Source of the DNA: Eubacterium sp. UBA5416
GTDB taxonomy: Bacteria; Bacillota; Clostridia; Lachnospirales; Lachnospiraceae
Length of the DNA stretch: 38,043 nucleotides
Assembly: GCA_002409525.1 (NCBI GenBank)
Contig: DHNM01000050.1
Location: 1 to 38,043, forward strand
Reading direction: 5' to 3'
Positions 15,919 through 22,189 of the stretch are shown in pieces. The position numbers and the translations under genes are program-made. The notes under the pieces were generated by a model that saw nothing but the letters and a program-made list of their open reading frames with translations, made no database searches and had not been told where the DNA came from. How positions within the stretch are numbered: position 1 is the first letter of the stretch; each line of letters starts with the position of its first letter.

Positions 15919-16239
15919 TTACAGGCCATTGATAATCTTCAGATAGTCCTGACGTTGATCTACAATGGCATAAATTATAACAGTTTTCTCTGCCTCATCT
16001 ATTTTATAGAAGATAAGATCCCTTTCACATATCAAAACTCTGTATCCCTGACGGCGCAAGGCCATATAACGGGGACTAGCACCCTTCTGTGGAGTATCCC
16101 CTACTAGAAGGATCTGCTTTTCGATTTTCTCCAGTTTCTCGAGGGCGACATTCACCCCGAAGTTTTCAGCAATAGAGAGAATTATCTGATGAAGTCCGTC
16201 ATCTGCGGTATCGGTTCTCTGAACTTTATATTTTGTCAT
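15919..16239 (-). CDS. RelE/ParE-family toxin
   Basis: A 106-residue toxin of the RelE/ParE fold: an N-terminal helix pair (DGLHQIILSIAENFGVNVALEKLEKIEKQI), the GASPRYMALRRQGYRVLICERDLIFYKID core and IIYAIVDQRQDYLKII at the C-terminus. Such toxins either cleave ribosome-bound mRNA or poison gyrase; which applies is not visible. The ATG at 16239 is preferred because GAAGG lies eight bases upstream; an ATG two codons earlier is too close to it. Its start overlaps the end of the antitoxin gene, so the pair forms one operon in the order antitoxin-toxin. Confidence 0.88.
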   Translation of the reverse strand: MTKYKVQRTDTADDGLHQIILSIAENFGVNVALEKLEKIEKQILLVGDTPQKGASPRYMALRRQGYRVLICERDLIFYKIDEAEKTVIIYAIVDQRQDYLKIINGL

Positions 16240-16519
16240 GATCATTTACCTTCAGGAGTTTCCTGAGATCATCAAAGGTATCTTGGATTGGTGCAACTCT
16301 ATTGTTGTTCACATCATCTTCAGCTTCAGCAAGAATTTCTAAGAGTTCAATGCGGGATTTCATCCTTCTATATTCCTCATAACCGAGAGACACGGTATCT
16401 CCACGACCGTTTACTGTAATGATTACGGCCTCATTTTCTTCTCTGCATTGCCGGGAAATTTCGCTATAGTGGTTTCTTAAATCAGCTGATGGTCTTATAG
16501 TTTCTTGTAATGACCGCAT
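16226..16519 (-). CDS. Phd/YefM-type antitoxin
   Basis: A 97-residue protein with the Phd/YefM layout: N-terminal DNA-binding half with PSADLRNHYSEISRQCREENEAVIITVNGRGDTVSLGYEEYRRM (about 10-53), and a C-terminal acidic tail (EAEDDVNNNRVAPIQDTFDDLRKLL) that would wrap the toxin. AAAGGAGGTG lies upstream of the ATG at 16519. It is transcribed with the RelE/ParE-type toxin and would repress the operon while neutralising the toxin. Confidence 0.9.
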   Translation of the reverse strand: MRSLQETIRPSADLRNHYSEISRQCREENEAVIITVNGRGDTVSLGYEEYRRMKSRIELLEILAEAEDDVNNNRVAPIQDTFDDLRKLLKVNDHDKI

Positions 16520-16589
16520 GAAAACACCTCCTTTATAGGCAGATTATATCATAATTTGCATATCGCGTAAACTCAGAATTTTTAAATTT

Positions 16590-16697
16590 TCATAAGCCTC
16601 TCTGCTCATAAAACATCAGTCAATCTCATGGGAGATCAAAACAGGTAAAAAAGTAAGAACGAGCAGAGGTGTATATGCTTTTACTTTCCGCCTCGGA
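16590..16697 (-). pseudogene. Fragment of an ABC-2 permease gene (paralogue of 18288-18941)
   Basis: On the minus strand this reads KVKAYTPLLVLTFLPVLIS, closely matching KVKAYTPLIVLAFLLVLIS of the intact permease downstream. It then jumps to a sequence matching that protein's very C-terminus (SHEID, stop, CFMSRE against SRKVALLFYEKRD). The segment between is missing, and both ends of the gap carry ATCTC in the intact gene, so deletion between short direct repeats is likely. It shows that a second copy of the transporter operon once lay here. The rest of 16520-16909 is AT-rich with only a doubtful short frame. Confidence 0.7.
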
Positions 16698-16800
16698 CAA
16701 TAGTAAAAAAGTCAAGGTAAACATTTACAACATAATTAGAGTATGATAATATTGAATTGATAAATTTAAATATAGTTTTAAGAAAAAAAAGAAGGTTCAT

Positions 16801-16866
16801 ATGAAAAAAATAAAAAATTGTTCAATATTTTACTTCCGATTATGTACGGGTATGTACGTTATGTAA
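16801..16866 (+). other. Doubtful 21-codon reading frame in AT-rich DNA
   Basis: ATG at 16801 follows AGAAGGTTCAT and opens a 21-residue frame (MKKIKNCSIFYFRLCTGMYVM). It might be the start of a decayed secreted-protein gene or a leader peptide for the next gene, but it is too short to judge. Confidence 0.2.
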
Positions 16867-16909
16867 ATTTGAATTATGCAAATTGGGGAGATAAAAGAAA
16901 CGAGTTATA

Positions 16910-17293
16910 ATGGCTAGAAAGAAAATAGGAATAATTATATTGCTTATATTGTCTTTATGTATGCTCTTTGTGCATATCTTGAATCTATATAATGAGCATA
17001 ATTATTCAAACGATGAGAATTCTTATTCAACAAGAGTAGGGGAAAGCGATGATACACATTGGTGGAATAATACGGGTGAGATATTACAGATTAACTCCAG
17101 AGAAAAATCCATTATACTACGGGTGATCAAAGCGAATGATTATATTGAGTGTGATACAGAATGGATTTTAGATTGCTCCAAACCACAGATTTCAATAAGT
17201 GATTTAAAACCGGGTGATCATATTACATTTTATTATTTTCGAAAAAATATAGATAATAATAAAATAAAAGTGGAAACAATTGAGAAAGCTTAA
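16910..17293 (+). CDS. Unknown membrane-anchored protein
   Basis: A 127-residue protein with an N-terminal membrane segment (IGIIILLILSLCMLFVHIL, about 6-24) after a basic MARKK start, a polar asparagine-rich linker (25-50) and a small soluble domain. That domain (GEILQINSREKSIILRVI ... ISDLKPGDHITFYYF ... KIKVETIEKA) looks like a compact beta-barrel of the kind found in short extracytoplasmic OB-like domains. I do not recognise the family. The upstream ribosome-binding site is weak (GGGGAG lies far from the ATG). Its base composition is more AT-rich than the flanking operons, suggesting acquisition. It stands alone between decayed genes and ends 34 bases before a hairpin repeat. Confidence 0.6.
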   Translation: MARKKIGIIILLILSLCMLFVHILNLYNEHNYSNDENSYSTRVGESDDTHWWNNTGEILQINSREKSIILRVIKANDYIECDTEWILDCSKPQISISDLKPGDHITFYYFRKNIDNNKIKVETIEKA

Positions 17294-17326
17294 TTATTGA
17301 GATGAAGATCGGAATGCAAAACTTAG

Positions 17327-17369
17327 TAAATCCGACAGTCTAAAGGTGTATTCTAGAATGTCGGATTTA
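17327..17369. repeat. Covarying hairpin repeat, copy B (terminator-like)
   Basis: TAAATCCGACA pairs with TGTCGGATTTA around a loop ending TTCTAGAA, and ATTAT follows. It has the same arrangement as the copy at 15850-15890. Where the two differ in the stem (G versus A at the second position, A versus C near the loop), the opposite strand differs to match, so pairing is preserved. It lies between the unknown protein gene and the converging TraX-like gene. Confidence 0.65.
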
Positions 17370-17414
17370 TTATGTGTGCCCGGCGCCGCTTTGTGAATCC
17401 CTCAATATGATGGG

Positions 17415-18200
17415 TCAATAACAATGTGAAATGAACCAAAAGAGGATAATATGAACTGGGTAGAATATGTAGAAAAACCATTTCATACTGTGCCCTTTCT
17501 TTCCATTATATAACAACATAAAGGGGAGAGCGAATATCATCATCCACTGGTAACTTCCGTGAAGTAGATTGGGGTTCATCTGCATGGGTTGAATTCCTAT
17601 AATTACTTCCAGAAGATACAGTAAGAAATCAGATATTATTTCGCCCAAAAAGTTAAGGGTTCCGATTTTTCCGAGAACCACAGGAATAATCGGATATGCC
17701 ATTAAGAAGGTATAAATTGAAACACCAAGACTATAGCTTACAGATAATATAATTTTGCTATCTTGAAAAAAATATATTATCAGACCAGCTGTAACATATA
17801 CCAGGCCGCCATCCAGGGCAAAGATACTTCCCATGAGTGCCGGTAACAAATAAATAAAAAACTCTTCTGAGTAAGAGTTGCTTTGAAAAATAATAATAGC
17901 ATTAATAATACAGACTAAAATCTGATAGATGATATAAGCACATATAATCCATTTATAGTTCTTGATATTTCTTTTTCTCAACTCAAAGATGTAAATTAGC
18001 AGGCAGATAGAAAACAAGGTTCGAATGAAGTTCAGTTCAGATTGGGAGTATGCCTGGAAGATAGCTATTAGAATTCCAAAAATATATAAACGAAGAAGGT
18101 ATCTAGTCTTGGAATGGGTATGTTTCATGCCTTGAACAGCGCAAAAAATAAAAAGTGGAGCAGATATTCTTCCCAGCCAGTGGAAATGCCAGAGGAACAT
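17415..18200 (-). CDS. TraX-like membrane protein, probably N-terminally truncated
   Basis: A 261-residue polytopic protein with roughly eight membrane segments. The opening RISAPLFIFCAVQGMKHTHSKTRYLLRLYIFG matches the conserved TraX segment (R-I-x-x-P-x-F ... E/Q-G-x-x-H-T ... Y-x-x-R-L). TraX is the F-pilin N-acetyltransferase, but Firmicutes homologues usually occur without pili and may acetylate other surface molecules. Full-length members have an extra N-terminal helix with an MxIDHxG motif before this point. Here stop codons lie directly upstream of the ATG and no good ribosome-binding site is seen, so the gene may have lost its 5' end. Confidence 0.7.
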   Translation of the reverse strand: MFLWHFHWLGRISAPLFIFCAVQGMKHTHSKTRYLLRLYIFGILIAIFQAYSQSELNFIRTLFSICLLIYIFELRKRNIKNYKWIICAYIIYQILVCIINAIIIFQSNSYSEEFFIYLLPALMGSIFALDGGLVYVTAGLIIYFFQDSKIILSVSYSLGVSIYTFLMAYPIIPVVLGKIGTLNFLGEIISDFLLYLLEVIIGIQPMQMNPNLLHGSYQWMMIFALPFMLLYNGKKGHSMKWFFYIFYPVHIILFWFISHCY

Positions 18201-18287
18201 TTAAGTTTATGAACCTCTGGTAATTCTTGTCTTGGGAAAATAATTGGAGGATAATCATAAGATAGTAAACTCAAAAAAGTAACGTTT

Positions 18288-18941
18288 TCAAAAGTCTCTC
18301 TTCTCATAAAACAGCAGTGCGACCTTACGCGAGATCCATATTGCCAGCATCCAGATCAGTATCGCTGCGGATATGGAAAGGGCGCGGTTCTCAGCAATCC
18401 AGGAAGTAACAGGAGCTACAGCGTCTTTTAAATAGCGGGAGATCAATACCAGCAGAAACGCCAGAACAATCAGTGGTGTATATGCCTTTACTTTTCCCTT
18501 TGCATATCCCAGTTTGAAGAATACAGGAAGCTGCATCAAATTAAAAAAACTGAGGACGAAGAACAGGATCAGCGTCATGAACAAGGCTTCTTTTGGTTCA
18601 TTCGACTTATGCAGGAAAAGAGGAATCAAAAGTGCCGAAGCATAGGCAAGGATGCCGAAGCAGAGATTCAGTAAGAGTATGAACAAGTACCGTCCGGTGA
18701 CAACCGAGTTTCGCGAGATTGACAGGGAGACATATAGCTCATCGATGTCACATTTATCTCCCGCCGCAAAACAGTAAGAGCTGAAGATAAAGCCGTACAT
18801 CATAAAAATGGCAATCGGGGTCGTGCTGGACTCGATCGTAAAAAGTGATGAGGCGGCCAGCATGATAACTAGATTTTTAATACTCAGATAAGGGCGCAGT
18901 GTCACATAATCCAACTTTAAAAACGATAGAGTTTTATTCAT
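18288..18941 (-). CDS. ABC-2-type transporter permease
   Basis: A 217-residue protein with about six membrane segments, of the ABC-2 permease family that accompanies BcrA/YtrB-type ATPases. It begins MNKTLSFLKLDYVTLRPYLSIKNL, the amphipathic coupling start common to the group, and carries FAAGDKCDIDELYVSLSISRNSVVTGRY between helices. It overlaps the ATPase gene by eight bases. The substrate is unknown; members are linked to antibiotic or peptide export or to cell-envelope stress. A decayed partial copy of this gene lies at 16590-16697. Confidence 0.88.
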   Translation of the reverse strand: MNKTLSFLKLDYVTLRPYLSIKNLVIMLAASSLFTIESSTTPIAIFMMYGFIFSSYCFAAGDKCDIDELYVSLSISRNSVVTGRYLFILLLNLCFGILAYASALLIPLFLHKSNEPKEALFMTLILFFVLSFFNLMQLPVFFKLGYAKGKVKAYTPLIVLAFLLVLISRYLKDAVAPVTSWIAENRALSISAAILIWMLAIWISRKVALLFYEKRDF

Positions 18942-19797
18942 TGCTTTTTCCCTCCTTGTTCATGAATACAATAATCTCATCAAGTGTAATCGGCTCCGTT
19001 AACAGACGATCCGGCAGTTTTGGGATATCGGAAGTCCTTACCATTGCCTCGAATCCTGTACTGTATTCTCGTGTGCCGATCAGAAGCTTTTTCTGGTCTT
19101 TACTGATTTCCGGAAGGCTTCCTTTGACAAGAGAGTAGGTTTCCAGCAGTTCATCTTTTGTCCCGGTGTAAATGATTTCGCCGTTCAGAATAAAGGTAAT
19201 ATAGTCCGCAATCCGCTCAAGGTCTGAAGTGATATGCGTGGAAAAAAGAACACTGTTGTTCTCGTCTGTCACAAATTCACTGAGCAGATCACAGAGCTCC
19301 TCACGGGCGACGGGATCCAGCCCGCTGGTTGGCTCATCTAAGATCAGAAAGCTGGCGCGATGAGAGAGGGCAACAGAAATCATGAGTTTGACTTTCATTC
19401 CACGGGAGAGATCTTTCAGCTTCTTCTTCTGATCGATCGAAAACTTTCTAAGCAGGGACTTATAGTGTCCCTTGTCCCAGTGCGGGTAAAAAGGCGCAAC
19501 GGCCGCTTCGATATCGGATGCGTTCCAGTCTTCAACAAAGAAGGGTGAATCCATCACGATGCCGATCTGTTCGTTGAAGTGACTGTTTTTACCATGAACA
19601 GGAGTTCCAAACAAGTTGATATCTCCTCCGGAAATGTTAAGCATTCCGAGAATGGCTTTGATCGTTGTTGTCTTTCCGGCGCCGTTCGGGCCGATAAATC
19701 CCATGATATATCCCTTCGGTATCTTGAAAGAAACATTTTTCACGGAGAAATGTTCATAGTGTTTTTCCAGGTTCTTAACCTCTAATACATATTCCAT
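18934..19797 (-). CDS. ABC transporter ATP-binding protein (YtrB/BcrA type)
   Basis: A 287-residue ATPase. Walker A GPNGAGKTT (about 36-44), a degenerate signature LSRGMKVKL (about 137-145, R replacing the second residue G as is usual in this exporter group), Walker B FLILDEPTSGLDPVAR (about 158-173) and the H-loop FSTHITSD are all present. The C-terminal 70 residues form the usual regulatory tail. It pairs with the ABC-2 permease encoded after it. AGGAGTAAA upstream of the ATG at 19797 gives a good ribosome-binding site. Confidence 0.93.
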   Translation of the reverse strand: MEYVLEVKNLEKHYEHFSVKNVSFKIPKGYIMGFIGPNGAGKTTTIKAILGMLNISGGDINLFGTPVHGKNSHFNEQIGIVMDSPFFVEDWNASDIEAAVAPFYPHWDKGHYKSLLRKFSIDQKKKLKDLSRGMKVKLMISVALSHRASFLILDEPTSGLDPVAREELCDLLSEFVTDENNSVLFSTHITSDLERIADYITFILNGEIIYTGTKDELLETYSLVKGSLPEISKDQKKLLIGTREYSTGFEAMVRTSDIPKLPDRLLTEPITLDEIIVFMNKEGKSNE

Positions 19798-19800
19798 CTT

Positions 19801-20178
19801 TTACTCCTCTTCCTTATATAATAGATTCAACATTTGGATGATCTCTTCCCTTGTGACGCCCCCGGCCTTTGCTGTGACGATTGCGTCATTTAAGGATAGT
19901 TCAATTTTTCTAAGTGTATTTTCGCGTGTCATCTCCTTATTCTGCGGCAGAACATAGCTTCCCTTGCCCTGCACACTGGTGATGAATCCTTCCGCTTCCA
20001 GGTCGTTGTAGGCCCGGGTGGTTGTGATGACACTGATTTTCAGATCCCTCGCAAGCTGACGGATGGAAGGCAGCATGTCACCGTCAGTCAGACTTCCGGA
20101 GAAGACTGCCTCCTTGATCTGCGATTTAATCTGTTCATAGATCGGCAGTTCCGATCGGTTCGATACGATAATTTTCAT
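19801..20178 (-). CDS. GntR-family (YtrA-type) regulator
   Basis: A 125-residue regulator with an N-terminal winged helix (PIYEQIKSQIKEAVFSGSLTDGDMLPSIRQLARDLKISVITTTRAYNDLEAEGFITSVQGKGSYVLP, about 12-77) and a short helical dimerisation tail. The lack of a large effector domain places it in the YtrA subfamily, whose members repress their own ABC transporter operon. Its gene precedes the ATPase by three bases, so all three genes form one operon. A palindrome overlaps the -10 box of the promoter (20213-20238) and is the expected binding site. Confidence 0.93.
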   Translation of the reverse strand: MKIIVSNRSELPIYEQIKSQIKEAVFSGSLTDGDMLPSIRQLARDLKISVITTTRAYNDLEAEGFITSVQGKGSYVLPQNKEMTRENTLRKIELSLNDAIVTAKAGGVTREEIIQMLNLLYKEEE

Positions 20179-20212
20179 TTGATATCAAAGAAATCCTTTC
20201 GTAAGAATAGCA

Positions 20213-20263
20213 ACTGTATATATACATATATATACAGTATAAACACTTGAGAGGATTTGTCAA
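20213..20263 (-). promoter_or_regulatory. Promoter and palindromic operator of the GntR-ABC operon
   Basis: On the minus strand a consensus TTGACA -35 (20258-20263) is 16 bases from TATACT (20236-20241). The -10 end overlaps a 26-base near-perfect palindrome (20213-20238) with half-sites ACTGTATATATAC and ATATATATACAGT. This matches the inverted-repeat sites of YtrA-type GntR regulators and suggests strong transcription when repression is lifted. Confidence 0.75.
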
Positions 20264-20396
20264 GAAAAATTTCTGGAATACAGGACAAAAAGACATGGCT
20301 TCTCACTTCTCACGTGGGCATGAAACGCAGGAGCTTTTGACCCTGGCATCATATATTTTTTAAAGCATATACTGGATTAGGCTGATGATTTAATTC

Positions 20397-20503
20397 TTGA
20401 CACGAAATTCAAAGTCGAGTACACTAACATCAGTGATCGTGTTGCAGATGCTTGTGGGGCTTGCAACCTGGGGAGGATCTGAGGGTCCTCTCCAATTTTG
20501 TTT
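20397..20503 (+). ncRNA. Candidate small RNA or leader with promoter and terminator
   Basis: TTGACA (20397-20402) and TACACT (20420-20425) are 17 bases apart. From the predicted start near 20432 the transcript would contain a hairpin GTTGCA/TGCAAC (20441-20446 with 20462-20467), then a terminator: GGGGAGGA (20470-20477) pairs with TCCTCTCC (20486-20493), one G-T pair, followed by AATTTTGTTT. That gives an RNA of about 70 nucleotides. It ends before the Fic-like gene (20575), so it may be an independent RNA or an attenuator for that gene. I do not recognise a known riboswitch. The flanking stretch 20264-20396 shows no gene. Confidence 0.4.
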
Positions 20504-20574
20504 CTGGAGAATTGTATATAAACGATATAGTTATTATTTTTTAGTCAGTGAAAATTGATGTGGTAAGGAGATGA

Positions 20575-21198
20575 ATGGATATGGAACTTTATGCGGACAG
20601 GTATAATTTTACGCCCGAAGAAAATCGACGCTTTGCACGGTCGAATTTTATCAAGTTAGTGCATACCAATGCTCGTTTTGAGGGGGTTAATACAACTCTG
20701 CCACAAACGCAAACGATCATGGACGGTATGAGCGTTGCAGGTGTGCCAGTGGAAGATGTTTTAACGATTGTTAATTTAAAACGTGGCTGGCAGTATGTAA
20801 CGACTCAATCTGGAACCTTAAGCTTGTCAATGGAAAAGCAAATCAATAAAGTAGTGGCTGCTGAAGACGCCTTAGTTCCTGGCGACTTACAACAGGAACA
20901 AACATTCTTACAACAAATATTGGCTGATTTACAGACAAGTACGACTGATAAAGCCTTGACGGTTATGTACCTTAATATGCGTCAACAAATTTTTTGGGAC
21001 GGTAACAAACGAACTGCCACTTTAAGCGCCAATAAAATCATGATTGACGGTGGTGCTGGGCTAATCAATGTGCCCTTAGACAGGTGGGACAAATGGAATG
21101 AGTTAATCGCTGATTATTATCGCACCAATGATATGACAAAAGTTAAACAGTGGACGTATGATAATGCAATTCAAGGCTTAGACGTTCGAAAAAATTAA
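20575..21198 (+). CDS. Fic-like family protein lacking the catalytic histidine
   Basis: A 207-residue protein whose motif QIFWDGNKRTA (137-147) corresponds to the Fic/Doc signature H-x-F-x-(D/E)-(G/A)-N-(G/K)-R. Here the catalytic histidine position is glutamine, while the phosphate-binding GNKR is kept. Fic proteins usually transfer AMP or phosphate to target proteins; without the histidine this one may have another activity or none. RNYT-type N-terminal features are absent, so the fold assignment rests mainly on this motif and the surrounding helices. AAGGAG is close to the first ATG (20575); the next ATG (20581) has better spacing. Codon use and AT-richness differ from neighbours, which suggests acquisition from another Firmicute. 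It stands alone between terminators. Confidence 0.72.
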   Translation: MDMELYADRYNFTPEENRRFARSNFIKLVHTNARFEGVNTTLPQTQTIMDGMSVAGVPVEDVLTIVNLKRGWQYVTTQSGTLSLSMEKQINKVVAAEDALVPGDLQQEQTFLQQILADLQTSTTDKALTVMYLNMRQQIFWDGNKRTATLSANKIMIDGGAGLINVPLDRWDKWNELIADYYRTNDMTKVKQWTYDNAIQGLDVRKN

Positions 21199-21217
21199 CA
21201 GATTATATTATAATACC

Positions 21218-21256
21218 CCCCTGGATCGCTAAGAAAATTAGCAGTACAGGGGTTTT
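21218..21256 (+). terminator. Terminator of the Fic-like gene
   Basis: CCCCTG pairs with CAGGGG, with an inner GCTAA/TTAGC stem, followed by TTTT. It sits 20 bases after the stop of the Fic-like gene. Confidence 0.8.
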
Positions 21257-21351
21257 GTGCGTGACTGGTTTTGAGAATACGCAGGCAACTGGTTATGTGA
21301 CTGCATATCACGGTGTTTGCTGGGAAACACTATGACCGGAGGTGTATCATT

Positions 21352-22125
21352 ATGTTCTCAAGAAAATCAGTGATCAGCTTCGGGATGGTCGCGATCCCGA
21401 TAGCGATGCTCACAGCGACACAAGATCACGATATCCATTTTAATCAGCTGCATAAGGAAGACAACAGCCGGATCCGCTATAAGAAAACCTGTGCACACTG
21501 CGGAAAAGAACTGACATCGAAGGATATCGTGAAGGGTTACCAATATGACAAGGATCAGTTTGTCGTAGTTACCGATGAGGAAATCGAAAAGATTAAGACA
21601 GAGAAGGAAAAGTCAATTCAAATCCTTCATTTTGCAAATCTGAATCAGATTTCGCCTGTCTATTATGAGAAGACGTATCAGGTCGTTCCGGGAACCGGAG
21701 GAGAGAAGGCATTTGAACTCTTACGGGCTGCTTTGATGGCAGAGCAGAAGATCGCAATCGGAAAGACGGTGATGGGGACGAAAGATACTTTAATGGCGAT
21801 CATCCCCAGGGAAAATGGGATGCTGTTATCCACGATGTATTATGCGGATGAGGTAAAAGAACTTCAAAAGTCCTATGACAGGCCGGAAGTCTCTGATCAG
21901 GAGCTTAAGATGGCGAAGACATTGATCGATTCGATGGATACGCCCTTTGAACCCTCAAAGTATAAGGATGAATACCAGGCGAAACTGCGGGATCTGATTG
22001 AAACCAAGATTTCCGGGAAAGAAGTGGCTGCACCACCGGATGAAGGCCCTTCTAAGGTGATTGACCTGATGGAAGCGTTAAAGGCAAGCGTTGCAGAGGC
22101 GAAAAAGGAAAAAGAAACGGCATAA
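21352..22125 (+). CDS. ku: Ku-type DNA end-binding protein
   Basis: A 257-residue bacterial Ku. The family's start SRKSVISFGMVAIPIAMLTAT and the zinc-lacking beta-barrel core are visible, with RIRYKKTCAHCGKELTSKDIVKGYQYDKDQFVVVTDEEIE (about 36-75) and PVYYEKTYQVVPGTGGEKAFELLRAAL (about 99-125). A lysine-rich tail (AEAKKEKETA) follows. Ku homodimers thread onto double-strand breaks and recruit LigD. The ATG at 21352 follows GGAGG; the longer frame from 21313 runs through a hairpin and is not used. ligD begins 64 bases after its stop, forming a two-gene non-homologous end-joining operon. Confidence 0.95.
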   Translation: MFSRKSVISFGMVAIPIAMLTATQDHDIHFNQLHKEDNSRIRYKKTCAHCGKELTSKDIVKGYQYDKDQFVVVTDEEIEKIKTEKEKSIQILHFANLNQISPVYYEKTYQVVPGTGGEKAFELLRAALMAEQKIAIGKTVMGTKDTLMAIIPRENGMLLSTMYYADEVKELQKSYDRPEVSDQELKMAKTLIDSMDTPFEPSKYKDEYQAKLRDLIETKISGKEVAAPPDEGPSKVIDLMEALKASVAEAKKEKETA

Positions 22126-22189
22126 GAAAGACCTGGATTTGGATAAATACACTGAGTGTGATAACCTGTGTATGACAGGGAGGTTTGCT

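Noticed and set aside
20213..20238. The TATATA-rich palindrome as a small satellite repeat.
   Set aside because: Its symmetry and overlap with the -10 box fit an operator better than a repeat.
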